Part shown: positions 25,411 to 33,817 of the stretch, in pieces
Numbering within the stretch: position 1 is the first letter of the stretch
Layout: each line of letters opens with the position of its first letter
Source: Hyphomicrobiales bacterium
GTDB taxonomy: Bacteria; Pseudomonadota; Alphaproteobacteria; Rhizobiales; Rhizobiaceae
DNA length: 64,000 bases
Assembly: GCA_900471925.1 (NCBI GenBank)
Contig: UCGV01000001.1
Location: 533,648 to 597,647 of the forward strand
Reading direction: 5' to 3'
Made by a program: the position numbers and the translations under genes
Notes under the pieces: generated by a model
What the model was told of the DNA's origin: nothing
Database searches by the model: none
Seen by the model: only the letters and a program-made list of their open reading frames with translations

Positions 25411-26247
25411 TCAGGCAAGCTTCAGCATCAACCCGCCGAGCGCAATGATGACGCCAGCGAGGTAGCGCCAGACGCTGGCCTTTTCCTTCAGCACGACAAC
25501 CGAGATCACGAGCGCAAACAGGATCGCCGTTTCACGCAGCGCCGCGACGGTTGCGACCGGTGCCTTTGTCATGGCCCAGAGCGCCAGCCCGTAGGAGGCG
25601 ATGGAACCCGTTCCGCCAATTAGGCCTCGCCACCAGTTGCGCCGGATATGGGTGCCGACAGCCGCTATACCCCGTTGCAAGATCGCCCAGGCGAAGAGCA
25701 GAACCGGCGGCAGCAGCGACATCCACAGCGTGTATGAAACCGCATTGCCGGAAATCCGCGCACCGATGCCGTCCACATAGGTATAGGTGGCGATCACGCA
25801 GGCATTGACGAGGGCGAGCATCACCGCATGGCGGCTGCCGTGTCGGGCTTCGAAGGCAAGCGTCAGAATACCGGCGCAGATCGTCATGGTCCCGGCAAGC
25901 GCGCCGCCCGTCAGGTTTTCTCCCAGGATCAGGCCGCTGGTGGCGACGATGATGAGCGGCGCGCCGCCGCGCATCAGCGGGTAGACGAGGCCGATATCAC
26001 CGGCCTTGTAGGCGGCTGCGACAAGCTGGAAATAGGCAAACTGCAGGATGGCGGAGGCGCCGATGAACGGCCACGCCTGCGGTTGCGGCAGGGGAAGCAG
26101 AGGGAGGAAGGGCAGTGAGGCAACCGCCCCGCCCGCCGAGATCAGGGCTGCATCAAGCGACTTGTCCGTGCCGGCCTTGATGATGGCATTCCAGGTCGCA
26201 TGCAGAAGCGCACCAAAAAGGACGAGGAGAACGATATCGAGGGGCAA
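25411..26247 (-). CDS. EamA/DMT-family transporter
   Basis: 278 residues with ten membrane helices in two five-helix EamA repeats: VLFGALLHATWNAIIKAG opens the first half and LALVNACVIATYTYVDGIG the second. It is a small-metabolite carrier of unknown cargo in the inner membrane. The start is TTG 26247, as no ATG or GTG lies upstream in frame before a stop and the first helix begins right after. It is convergent with the hydratase gene with no gap. Confidence 0.85.
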   Translation of the reverse strand: MPLDIVLLVLFGALLHATWNAIIKAGTDKSLDAALISAGGAVASLPFLPLLPLPQPQAWPFIGASAILQFAYFQLVAAAYKAGDIGLVYPLMRGGAPLIIVATSGLILGENLTGGALAGTMTICAGILTLAFEARHGSRHAVMLALVNACVIATYTYVDGIGARISGNAVSYTLWMSLLPPVLLFAWAILQRGIAAVGTHIRRNWWRGLIGGTGSIASYGLALWAMTKAPVATVAALRETAILFALVISVVVLKEKASVWRYLAGVIIALGGLMLKLA

Positions 26248-26726
26248 GATGGATGGTCCAGAGGCGCTGCAACAATATGTGGAAAACGCGAGAGTCTTCC
26301 GTTTCGAATTCGCGCCGAAAGGACAACCTGTGTTTGCGTGATTTAATCCGCAGGTGTAGTTCGCACGTTCAAATTCTGAATATCACGGATTTATCCGGCG
26401 AACAATTGCCCATCGCTTTAGCAATTTCTGCGTGCGCTCGAAATACGTTCAATTAAGGTCACCTTATTCAACTATGAGATGTTTCTAATGGAAGCGTGAA
26501 CATATCGTGATCAAATTATGCATGAAAGGTGAAGTTTTTCTGAAGAATGCGAGTGTCGACAATCCTATAGTACTGAAATACAGATATTATTCTATAACTT
26601 TGCAATGTATTGAAATACTCAATCAAAAGTAATTTTGTGAATATAAATGTACCCCTTGATTGAAAATCGGTTCTTTCGCATGTGCGAAAGAACCGTTTAT
26701 ATCCACAAGTCCGTATGGATGCCGAA
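26248..26726. other. AT-rich intergenic region of about 480 bases
   Basis: From about 26340 to 26700 the base composition is markedly AT-rich relative to the rest of the window. No robust gene is seen. A 36-41 codon frame (GTG 26507 or ATG 26522 to TAA 26632) is open but lacks a ribosome site. A perfect palindrome lies at 26668-26695. Confidence 0.6.
26668..26695. repeat. 28-bp palindrome; probable terminator of the 107-aa exported protein gene
   Basis: CGGTTCTTTCGCA (26668-26680), TG, TGCGAAAGAACCG (26683-26695) is perfectly symmetrical in both 13-base arms. Read on the minus strand it follows the small exported-protein gene by 31 bases and is succeeded by ATTTTC. On the plus strand it is followed by TTTAT. 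Confidence 0.75.
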
Positions 26727-27050
26727 TTAAAGGCTGTAGTGTGGAATGAAGAGCATCCCGTCCAGGTTGTCGATGTTTTGGCAATTCAGGACCCTGCACT
26801 TCGGATTATCCTTGGAGGGAATGCTGGTCCATTCCGCGTAGTCGGTCGCATCGCAGTAATTGCTGTTGCGGACATAGCGGTCGTAGAGCGGAAGGCCACG
26901 AGGCGAGGTGTAGCGAAAGATCACCGCGCCCTCGTTATGGATCGCTGCCCGCACGCTTTGGCAGCTCATCGAAAGCGGATTGTAGCGCGAGATCGCGAGT
27001 GCGGGCGAGGCCGACAGCACGAGCGCGAGGGCAAGAGCGATTTTTTTCAT
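26727..27050 (-). CDS. Small exported protein, 107 aa
   Basis: Starts at ATG 27050 with AGGGAG upstream. A signal peptide (MKKIALALALVLSASPALA) is followed by an 88-residue mature domain with four cysteines (MSCQSV, NYCDATD, KCRVLNC) that suggest two disulphides. It opens with SRYNPLSMSCQSVRAAIHNE. Similar small Cys-rich periplasmic proteins occur across Rhizobium, without known function. It diverges from the CoA-binding protein gene. Confidence 0.75.
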   Translation of the reverse strand: MKKIALALALVLSASPALAISRYNPLSMSCQSVRAAIHNEGAVIFRYTSPRGLPLYDRYVRNSNYCDATDYAEWTSIPSKDNPKCRVLNCQNIDNLDGMLFIPHYSL

Positions 27051-27153
27051 GGCACAATTTCTCCCTGATATTTCCGGCACCTATATATACGCTCAAAACG
27101 AGCTGCAGTTTCAATGAATCGCCAATATGAAATCCGCTCCGGAGACGACAGAC

Positions 27154-27582
27154 ATGAACCATGATGCTTATGCCGACGACTATCTCTCCGACATCCTCAA
27201 ATCAGTGAAAACCATCGCGCTGACCGGGGCTTCACCCAATCCGGCACGGCCGAGCAATGGCGTCATGGGCTATCTCCTGTCACGCGGCTACAAGGTCATT
27301 CCCGTTAATCCGGGGCAGGCGGGCAAGCAGATCCATGGGCGGACGGTCTATGCCCGGCTTTCTGACATTCCCGAGCCCATCGACATGGTCGATGTTTTCC
27401 GCGCATCCGAATATCTTGGTGAAGTAGTGGAGGAGGCACTCGCCCTCGATCCCCGCCCTCAGGTCGTCTGGTCGCAACTCGGCGTGCGCGATGACGCTGC
27501 TGCGGCGAAGGCTGAGGAGGCCGGTATCAAGGTGGTGATGAACCGATGCCCGGCAATTGAATATCCGCGTCTTCTCGGCTGA
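27154..27582 (+). CDS. CoA-binding-domain protein (YccU-like)
   Basis: 142 residues with a Rossmann-type CoA-binding fold: TIALTGASPNPARPSNGVMG (dinucleotide-like loop), then YKVIPVNPGQAG and the PQVVWSQLGVRDD and KVVMNRCPAIEYPRL segments. The conserved NRC near the end is typical of YccU/succinyl-CoA-ligase-alpha-like stand-alone domains. ATG 27154 has GGAG 9 bases upstream. Its role is unknown; it precedes metY on the same strand by 147 bases. Confidence 0.85.
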   Translation: MNHDAYADDYLSDILKSVKTIALTGASPNPARPSNGVMGYLLSRGYKVIPVNPGQAGKQIHGRTVYARLSDIPEPIDMVDVFRASEYLGEVVEEALALDPRPQVVWSQLGVRDDAAAAKAEEAGIKVVMNRCPAIEYPRLLG

Positions 27583-27729
27583 CGCCGTTCACATCCAGGT
27601 CTTTCCGGCTAACGCCGCGGGGCTGAATGGATTTTCTCTGGAACGCGCCGCGGTTGAAAAAGATCGCGGTTAACTTTCCCGATCGAGCGGTTATGATCGC
27701 GCCCGTCAACAACAGTACGGGAGGACGAC

Positions 27730-29013
27730 ATGGCCAAAAACGATCCGGGTTTCAACACGCTGGCGATCCATGCGGGCGCCCAGCCCGATCCTGCGACCGG
27801 CGCGCGGATTACGCCGATCTACCAGACAACGGCCTTCGTCTTCAACGATTCCGACCACGCCGCGGCGCTCTTCGGTCTGCAGCAGTTCGGCAATATCTAC
27901 ACGCGCATCATGAACCCGACGCAGGCGGTCCTCGAGGAGCGCGTCGCAGCGCTTGAGGGTGGCACGGCGGCTCTCGCCGTTGCGTCCGGCCATGCAGCGC
28001 AGATGATCGTGTTCCACACGCTGATGCGCCCCGGCGAGAATTTCGTCGCCGCCCGCCGGCTCTATGGCGGTTCCATCAACCAGTTCGGCCATGCCTTCGA
28101 GAATTTCGGCTGGCAGGTGCGTTGGGCCGATCCCAATGACCCCGATGACTTCAAGAGCAAGATCGACGACAAGACGCGGGCGATCTTCATCGAAAGCCTT
28201 GCCAATCCCGGCGGGACTTTCGTGGATATTGCCGCGATCGCCGAAATCGCCCATCGCCACGATCTGCCGCTGATCGTCGACAACACCATGGCGACGCCTT
28301 ATCTGATCCGGCCGATCGAGCATGGCGCCGATATCGTCGTGCATTCGCTGACCAAGTTCCTCGGCGGTCACGGCAATTCAATGGGCGGCATGATCGTCGA
28401 TGGCGGCACGTTCGATTGGTCGAAGACCGGCAACTACCCGATGCTCTCAACCCCGCGCCCCGAATATAATGGCGTCGTGCTGCACCAGACTTTCGGCAAT
28501 TTCGCCTTCGCGATCGCCTGCCGTGTGCTCGGTCTTCGCGATCTCGGCCCGGCCATCTCGCCCTTCAACGCCTTCCTCATCCTGACCGGCATCGAGACGC
28601 TGCCGCTGCGCATGCAGCGCCACAGCGACAACGCGCTCGACGTCGCCAAATGGCTGAAGGCCCACTCCAAGATCGCCTGGGTGAATTATGCCGGCCTGGA
28701 CGACGATCCGAACCATTCTCTTCAGCAGCGCTATTCCCCGAAGGGCGCGGGCTCCGTGTTCACATTCGGCGTCAAGGGTGGCTATGAGGCCGGCAAGGCG
28801 CTGGTCGAGGGACTGGAGCTTTTCTCTCATCTCGCCAATATCGGCGACACGCGCTCCCTGGTGATCCATCCCGCTTCCACCACCCACCGACAGTTGACGG
28901 ACGAGCAGAGGATCGCCGCCGGCGCCGGCCCTGATGTCGTGCGTCTGTCCGTCGGTATCGAGGATGTGAAGGACATCATCGCCGATCTCGAGCAGTCGTT
29001 GTCGAAGATCTGA
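27730..29013 (+). CDS. metY: O-acetylhomoserine sulfhydrylase (MetY family)
   Basis: 427 residues of the Cys/Met-metabolism PLP family. The PLP lysine is K209 in HSLTKFLGGHGNSMGG; other marks are YTRIMNPTQAVLEERVAALE and VDNTMATPYLIRPIEHGAD. The long MetY-type insert and length favour O-acetylhomoserine aminocarboxypropyltransferase, which makes homocysteine from O-acetylhomoserine and sulfide. GGGAGG lies 6 bases upstream. The 147-base gap before it does not show a recognisable SAM riboswitch. Confidence 0.92.
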   Translation: MAKNDPGFNTLAIHAGAQPDPATGARITPIYQTTAFVFNDSDHAAALFGLQQFGNIYTRIMNPTQAVLEERVAALEGGTAALAVASGHAAQMIVFHTLMRPGENFVAARRLYGGSINQFGHAFENFGWQVRWADPNDPDDFKSKIDDKTRAIFIESLANPGGTFVDIAAIAEIAHRHDLPLIVDNTMATPYLIRPIEHGADIVVHSLTKFLGGHGNSMGGMIVDGGTFDWSKTGNYPMLSTPRPEYNGVVLHQTFGNFAFAIACRVLGLRDLGPAISPFNAFLILTGIETLPLRMQRHSDNALDVAKWLKAHSKIAWVNYAGLDDDPNHSLQQRYSPKGAGSVFTFGVKGGYEAGKALVEGLELFSHLANIGDTRSLVIHPASTTHRQLTDEQRIAAGAGPDVVRLSVGIEDVKDIIADLEQSLSKI

Positions 29014-29024
29014 GAAGGGCTTCC

Positions 29025-29642
29025 ATGTTCCTGCTTTCCGTAGCGGCCATCTGGGCGGTGGCCGCGATCACGCCCGGGCCGAACTTCTTCATCGTTGTCA
29101 GAACGGCTCTGGAGGGCTCCCGAAGCGCTGCTGTTGCCGTCATCGTCGGCGTAATTCTCGGCACCTTCTGCTGGGGCCTCGCCGGCTGGCTCGGCATCAG
29201 CGCGCTGTTTGCAGCGGCACCCTTCGCTTATCTGTTCCTGAAGATCGCAGGCGGGCTTTATCTCTGCTATCTCGGCGTGAGGCTCGTCCGGAACGCATGG
29301 CGCAAGACAGGCGCCGGCGAGCCGCATGCCGGCCGCGCCGGGATCGCTCCGAAGCAAGCTTTCTATTCGGGACTGGTGACCAATCTCGCCAATCCGAAGT
29401 CGGCCTTCTTCGTCGCCTCGCTCTTCGCGGCCACGCTTCCTTCCGACCATAGCTGGGTGCAGGGTGCGGCAGCCGTTGCCACGATGGTTCTGGTTTCCTC
29501 GCTCTGGTATTCCTTCGTGCTGATTGTCCTGCGCAATCCGGCGGTCGCCGGTGCCTATGCGCGCGGCCGCAAGACTGTCGACGCCCTTGCCGGCGTCATC
29601 TTCATGGGCTTCGGCCTGAAACTCCTGACCTCGGTGCGGTGA
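29025..29642 (+). CDS. LysE-family exporter
   Basis: 205 residues with five to six membrane helices. The N-terminal AAITPGPNFFIVVRTALEGS carries the TPGP signature of LysE/RhtB exporters. These pump out amino acids such as homoserine, threonine or lysine. It begins 11 bases after metY, so co-transcription and export of a methionine-pathway intermediate are plausible (inference). The stop is next to, or overlapped by, the following cupin gene. Confidence 0.9.
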   Translation: MFLLSVAAIWAVAAITPGPNFFIVVRTALEGSRSAAVAVIVGVILGTFCWGLAGWLGISALFAAAPFAYLFLKIAGGLYLCYLGVRLVRNAWRKTGAGEPHAGRAGIAPKQAFYSGLVTNLANPKSAFFVASLFAATLPSDHSWVQGAAAVATMVLVSSLWYSFVLIVLRNPAVAGAYARGRKTVDALAGVIFMGFGLKLLTSVR

Positions 29643-29644
29643 CC

Positions 29645-29989
29645 ATGACGAACGCTATGCGCTTCGATATCGACAGCGTGGAACCGGAAGTCGGCGCCCC
29701 GGCCGAGGACCGCATCATCTCCGGCAATCCGCAATTCCGCACCTGGAACCTGGAGGAGGCCGAAGGCAGTCTCTATGCCGGCATTTGGGAGGCAACGCCC
29801 GGCAAGTGGCGTATCGTCTATGAGGAGTGGGAATATTTCAGCATTCTCGCCGGCCATTCCATCGTAACCGAAGATGGCGGTGAGCCCATTCATCTGAAGG
29901 CCGGCGATCGTCTCGTCCTCAGACCGGGCTTCAAGGGAACCTGGGAAGTTATTGAAACGACTCGCAAGGACTATGTGATCCGTCTCTGA
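29645..29989 (+). CDS. Cupin-domain protein
   Basis: 114 residues. The single cupin barrel has GIWEATPGKWRIVYEEWEYFSILAG and GDRLVLRPGFKGTWEVIETTRK, matching the DUF861-type cupins. A GTG at 29639 overlaps the LysE stop as GTGA and is an alternative start; I prefer ATG 29645. It may act on or sense a small metabolite. It is the last gene of a metY-lysE-cupin run. Confidence 0.8.
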   Translation: MTNAMRFDIDSVEPEVGAPAEDRIISGNPQFRTWNLEEAEGSLYAGIWEATPGKWRIVYEEWEYFSILAGHSIVTEDGGEPIHLKAGDRLVLRPGFKGTWEVIETTRKDYVIRL

Positions 29990-29998
29990 GACGGCGGA

Positions 29999-30478
29999 TC
30001 AGTCCCGGTTGGTGCTCACGCGGAAACGGCTGGCGAAATCCTTCGAGGCAATCAGGTTCAGCGTGTCGCGCAATGCCTGCGCCTGCTCCTTGCCGAACTG
30101 CTGTTCGAAGCGTTCCTGGGCTTCCCGCCAGAGCCCGTATGCCTCCTGCCATTTTTCGACGCCGGCCTGCGTCAGCTTCACGCGCTTGACGCGGCGGTCC
30201 TTCTCGTCAGTCACGAGTTCCACCAGCCCGTCGCGGATCAGCGGCTTCAGCGTGTGGCCGAGCGCCGAGAGATCCATCACGATGCTCTCGGCGAGCACCT
30301 TCAGAGATGTGCCGGAATTCATGTGAATCTGCGTCATCAGCGTATATTGCGTGCCCCTGAGGCCGCTTGCGTCGATGGCATCGTCATAGAGCTGGCCAAG
30401 CTGACGCGTTGCGCGCTTCAGCGCGCTGTTGCTGCACACCTGCCAGCCTTCGAAACCCTTCGTTCGTTCATCCATCAT
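29999..30478 (-). CDS. MarR-family transcriptional regulator
   Basis: 159 residues from ATG 30478, with GCAGGAG 5 bases upstream. The winged helix lies around residues 40-110: LRGTQYTLMTQIHMNSGTSL, then SIVMDLSALGHTLKPLIRDGLVEL and the wing DEKDRRVKRVKLTQAG. It likely represses the divergent short-chain dehydrogenase and itself through the dyads in the shared 148-base gap. Ligand unknown. Confidence 0.9.
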   Translation of the reverse strand: MMDERTKGFEGWQVCSNSALKRATRQLGQLYDDAIDASGLRGTQYTLMTQIHMNSGTSLKVLAESIVMDLSALGHTLKPLIRDGLVELVTDEKDRRVKRVKLTQAGVEKWQEAYGLWREAQERFEQQFGKEQAQALRDTLNLIASKDFASRFRVSTNRD

Positions 30479-30508
30479 CGTTCTCCTGCGGCTGATGTCT
30501 CCAGCATA

Positions 30509-30525
30509 TTGACGATCCGTCAATT
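30509..30525. promoter_or_regulatory. Candidate MarR operator (dyad 1)
   Basis: ATTGACG-ATC-CGTCAAT is a perfect 7-bp dyad 31 bases upstream of the MarR start codon, placed to overlap its promoter. Confidence 0.5.
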
Positions 30526-30586
30526 GCCGCCGCGGCTTATTTTTCATCGCGCCCCTTGCGCAAGTTCCACTTCCTTCCTCATATAA

Positions 30587-30598
30587 TGGTATATACCA
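30587..30598. promoter_or_regulatory. Candidate MarR operator (dyad 2)
   Basis: TGGTATATACCA is a perfect 12-bp palindrome about 28 bases before the SDR start. It also resembles a -10-type AT-rich element, so it would block RNA polymerase if bound. Confidence 0.5.
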
Positions 30599-30626
30599 CT
30601 ATTTCCAATCACGAAAGGATGGAACA

Positions 30627-31430
30627 ATGTCTGCCTCTGCTCTCGGAACTGCTCTCGTTACCGGCGCCTCTTCGGGCATCGGCGCGACCTACGCCGATCG
30701 GCTTGCCAAGCGCGGCTATGATCTTCTGCTTGTCGCCCGCGACGTCAGCCGCTTGAACGCGCTTGCCGAAAAGCTCTCGGCGGAGCAGGGGATCAAGGTC
30801 GATGTCCTGCCGGCCGACCTCACCCGGCGCGAAGATGTGCGCAAGGTCGAGCAGCGCCTGCGCGACGATGAGGCGATCACCCTTCTCGTCAACAACGCCG
30901 GCATCGGCCCGAAGGGTACGCTGCTTGAAGACGATATCGACTATCTCGAAACGATGATCGAACTGAACGTCGTTGCCGCAAACCGGCTGGCCGTTGCCGG
31001 CGCGCAGACCTTCGCCCAACGCGGCAAGGGTGCGGTCATCAACATCGCCTCGGTCGTCGCTTTCATCCCCGAGCGTTTCAACGGCACCTACAGCGCCACC
31101 AAGGCTTTCGTGCTGAACCTCACCCACGCGCTTCATGCCGAAGCCGGTCCGAAGGGCGTCAAGGTTCAGGCCGTGTTGCCGGGCCTGACCCGTACCGAGA
31201 TCTTCGAGCGCGCCGGCGGCTCCTTCGACCGCTTCCCGCCGTCCATGGTGATGGACGTGACCGATATGGTGGATGCCGCTCTTGCCGGCTTTGACCAGGG
31301 CGAAGTGATTACCATCCCGTCATTGCCTGCGATTGCCGATTTCGAGGCCTATACGGCTGCCCGCCACGCGCTCGGCCCGAACCTTTCCCACGACAAGCCG
31401 GCTGGCCGCTATGGCCTTGCCAAGGCCTGA
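30627..31430 (+). CDS. Short-chain dehydrogenase/reductase
   Basis: 267 residues with a classical SDR fold. The cofactor loop is TGASSGIGATYADRLAKRG, the NNAG motif is LVNNAGIGPKG, and the active site is the Ser...Tyr-x3-Lys set in INIASVVAFIPERFNGTYSATKAF. It is an NAD(P)-dependent oxidoreductase, substrate unknown. Strong AAAGGA upstream. It is divergent from the MarR gene, the usual arrangement for regulator and target. Confidence 0.92.
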   Translation: MSASALGTALVTGASSGIGATYADRLAKRGYDLLLVARDVSRLNALAEKLSAEQGIKVDVLPADLTRREDVRKVEQRLRDDEAITLLVNNAGIGPKGTLLEDDIDYLETMIELNVVAANRLAVAGAQTFAQRGKGAVINIASVVAFIPERFNGTYSATKAFVLNLTHALHAEAGPKGVKVQAVLPGLTRTEIFERAGGSFDRFPPSMVMDVTDMVDAALAGFDQGEVITIPSLPAIADFEAYTAARHALGPNLSHDKPAGRYGLAKA

Positions 31431-31446
31431 TTGCGACATTTGACAA

Positions 31447-31479
31447 CGCAGGGCTGCGGCAATCGACCGCAGCCCTGCG
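31447..31479 (+). terminator. GC-rich hairpin after the SDR gene
   Basis: CGCAGGGCTGCGG (31447-31459), seven bases, then CCGCAGCCCTGCG (31467-31479): a perfect 13-bp stem. It lacks a following T-run, so termination may be Rho-assisted. The 12-base unit CTGCGGCAATCG also occurs twice in direct order here (31454 and 31475). Confidence 0.55.
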
Positions 31480-31582
31480 GCAATCGGGCCGCACCTATTT
31501 CGCTAAGGCTTTGTTAACGCGTGATTCATTGGGAAAGTCAGTAAGTCCAGAGACTTATGCACACCTTTGCATTTCGCGTCGC

Positions 31583-31610
31583 CTGTCACAAACTGTCATC
31601 AAACTGTAAT
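31583..31610 (+). promoter_or_regulatory. Pho box upstream of pstS
   Basis: Three CTGTNAY-type direct repeats: CTGTCAC (31583), CTGTCAT (31593) and CTGTAAT (31604), spaced 10 and 11 bases, about 120 bases before pstS. This is the pattern bound by phosphorylated PhoB; it predicts induction under phosphate limitation. Confidence 0.82.
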
Positions 31611-31726
31611 AATAGACGCCTAGCCCCCCTTCCCGTGACGAGGAAAATCAGCGCCCTTGACAGTGGATACCCCCTCCATGGCGCCGGCCCTCGTCGTCCT
31701 TTCGTTCCATCAGGGAAGAGTTGCAA

Positions 31727-32749
31727 ATGCTCACCAAGAAACTTCTTTCGGCCTGCCTCGGCGCTGGCCTGGTTGCCGCTCTGGCAGTCTCGGCTTCTGC
31801 CGCCGACATTACCGGCGCTGGTTCGACCTTCGTCTACCCGGTTCTTTCGAAGTGGTCGGCAGACTACAACAAGGAAACCGGCGACAAGCTGAACTATCAG
31901 TCGATCGGCTCGGGCGGTGGTATCGCTCAGATCAAGGCTGCAACGGTTGACTTCGGCGCGTCTGACGCCCCGCTCAAGCCGGAAGACCTGACGGCTGGCG
32001 GCTTCGGCCAGTTCCCGCTCGTTGTCGGCGGCATCGTTCCCGTCATTAACGTCAAGGGCATCAAGTCTGGTGAACTGAAGCTCTCGGGCAAGGTTCTCGC
32101 TGACATCTACCTCGGCAACGTCACCAAGTGGAACGACAAGGCAATCGCCGATCTGAACCCGGGCCTGAAGCTGCCCGACAGCCAGATCGCCGTCGTTCAC
32201 CGTTCGGACGGCTCGGGCACGTCCTTCAACTGGACGAACTTCTTCTCGAAGGTAAACCCGGATTGGAAGGCGAAGGTTGGTGAAGGCACCGCCGTCAACT
32301 GGCCTGTTGGTATCGGTGGCAAGGGCAACGAAGGCGTTGCTGCCTACGTTACCCGCGTCAAGGACTCCATTGGCTACGTCGAATACGCCTATGCCCTGCA
32401 GAACAAGCTGCCCTTCGTTCTGGTTCAGAACGCTGCCGGACAGTTCCCGAAGCCGAATGCTGAAAGCTTCTCGGCTGCTGCTGCCAGCGCAGAATGGGCC
32501 AATGCTCAGGACTTCTACCTGATCATGACCAATGCTCCGGGCGAAAAGGCCTGGCCGATCACCGCGACCACCTGGGCGATCATGTACAAGGAGCCGAAGG
32601 ACGCTGCCCGTTCGAAGGCTGCTTTCGCCTTCTTCAAGTGGGCTCTCGAAAAGGGCCAGAAGGAAGCTTCCTCGCTCGATTACGTTCCGCTTCCGGAAAC
32701 TCTCGTGAAGCAGATCGAAGACTACTGGACGGCCTCCTTCAAGGGCTGA
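31727..32749 (+). CDS. pstS: Periplasmic phosphate-binding protein
   Basis: 340 residues with a signal peptide (MLTKKLLSACLGAGLVAALA, cleaved after SASA). Phosphate-binding motifs are DITGAGSTFVYPVLSKWS, SIGSGGGIAQIKAATVDFG and VHRSDGSGTSFNWTNFF. It captures phosphate for the PstCAB transporter. GGGAAGAG precedes ATG 31727, and a Pho box lies upstream. It is the first gene of pstSCAB. Confidence 0.97.
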   Translation: MLTKKLLSACLGAGLVAALAVSASAADITGAGSTFVYPVLSKWSADYNKETGDKLNYQSIGSGGGIAQIKAATVDFGASDAPLKPEDLTAGGFGQFPLVVGGIVPVINVKGIKSGELKLSGKVLADIYLGNVTKWNDKAIADLNPGLKLPDSQIAVVHRSDGSGTSFNWTNFFSKVNPDWKAKVGEGTAVNWPVGIGGKGNEGVAAYVTRVKDSIGYVEYAYALQNKLPFVLVQNAAGQFPKPNAESFSAAAASAEWANAQDFYLIMTNAPGEKAWPITATTWAIMYKEPKDAARSKAAFAFFKWALEKGQKEASSLDYVPLPETLVKQIEDYWTASFKG

Positions 32750-32837
32750 ACCTGACGAAACTGCGGTCGGGGCGGGAAGCTTGGCTTTCCGCCCCGAATG
32801 CCTTTGACACCCCCTCAAAGCAGCAGAGCGTACGGAT

Positions 32838-33815
32838 ATGAGCGAAGCACTGGCATCGCTGCCCGCCGATACCGCGGGCGTGAAGCGCCGCGATGGCGCC
32901 GCAGGCGATCGTATTTTCTATTGGATAGTTTTGGGCTGCGGCCTGTTTGTTCTTGCCGCCCTGCTGGCAGCGGCGATCTCCATGGCCATGGGCGGGTTTC
33001 TTGCCTTCAGAACCTTCGGCTTTGGCTTCCTGACCGGCACTGAATGGGATCCTGTTGCCCAGCAGTTCTCGGGTCTCGTGCCGATTTACGGTACGCTTGT
33101 TACCTCAGCGCTCGCCATGATCATCGGCGTTCCCGTCAGCCTCGGCATCGCCGTTTTCATCACCGAAGTTGCGCCGCGCTCCATCCGCGGGCCGATCGGT
33201 GGCGCCATCGAGCTGCTAGCAGGCATCCCCTCGATCATTTACGGCATGTGGGGCCTCTTCACCTTCGCTCCCTTCATGTCGGACTACGTCCAGCCGGTGC
33301 TGATCGATTGGCTGGGCCCGATCCCGGTCATCGGCGCGCTGTTTTCGGGCGCTCCGCTCGGTATCGGCATGTTGACGTCTGGTATCGTGCTGGCGATCAT
33401 GATCATCCCCTTCGTCTCCTCCGTCATGCGCGACGTCTTCATGGTTGTTCCGGCGCAGTTGAAGGAATCGGCCTACGCGCTTGGTTCGACCAAGTGGGAA
33501 GTGGTGCGCGATATCGTCATTCCACACACCCGCACGGCTGTCGTCGGCGGCATCTTCCTGGGTCTCGGCCGCGCGCTCGGCGAGACGATGGCGGTGACAT
33601 TCGTCCTCGGCAACACCCACAATATTGCGGTGTCGCTGATGGAGCCGGGCACCTCGATCGCCGCGACCCTCGCCAACGAATTTGCCGAGGCTTCCGACGA
33701 ACTCTACAGATCGTCGCTCTCCGCACTCGGTCTCATCCTCTTCGTTGTAACCTTTGTCGTTCTGGCGGCCGCCAAGCTCATGCTGTTGCGCATGGCAAAG
33801 CAGAGGGGAGAATAA
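32838..33815 (+). CDS. pstC: Phosphate ABC transporter permease PstC
   Basis: 325 residues with six membrane helices; the permease contact loop is KESAYALGSTKWEVVRDIVIP, matching the EAA motif. The N-terminal 25 residues are polar. It pairs with PstA to form the channel. It starts 88 bases after pstS and ends two bases before pstA. Confidence 0.96.
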   Translation: MSEALASLPADTAGVKRRDGAAGDRIFYWIVLGCGLFVLAALLAAAISMAMGGFLAFRTFGFGFLTGTEWDPVAQQFSGLVPIYGTLVTSALAMIIGVPVSLGIAVFITEVAPRSIRGPIGGAIELLAGIPSIIYGMWGLFTFAPFMSDYVQPVLIDWLGPIPVIGALFSGAPLGIGMLTSGIVLAIMIIPFVSSVMRDVFMVVPAQLKESAYALGSTKWEVVRDIVIPHTRTAVVGGIFLGLGRALGETMAVTFVLGNTHNIAVSLMEPGTSIAATLANEFAEASDELYRSSLSALGLILFVVTFVVLAAAKLMLLRMAKQRGE

Positions 33816-33817
33816 TC

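Noticed and set aside
27583..27729. Possible SAM-II-type riboswitch before metY.
   Set aside because: The conserved GGTGATTTG and GCTAAA cores are absent; only short CGGC-NNNN-GCCG hairpins are present.
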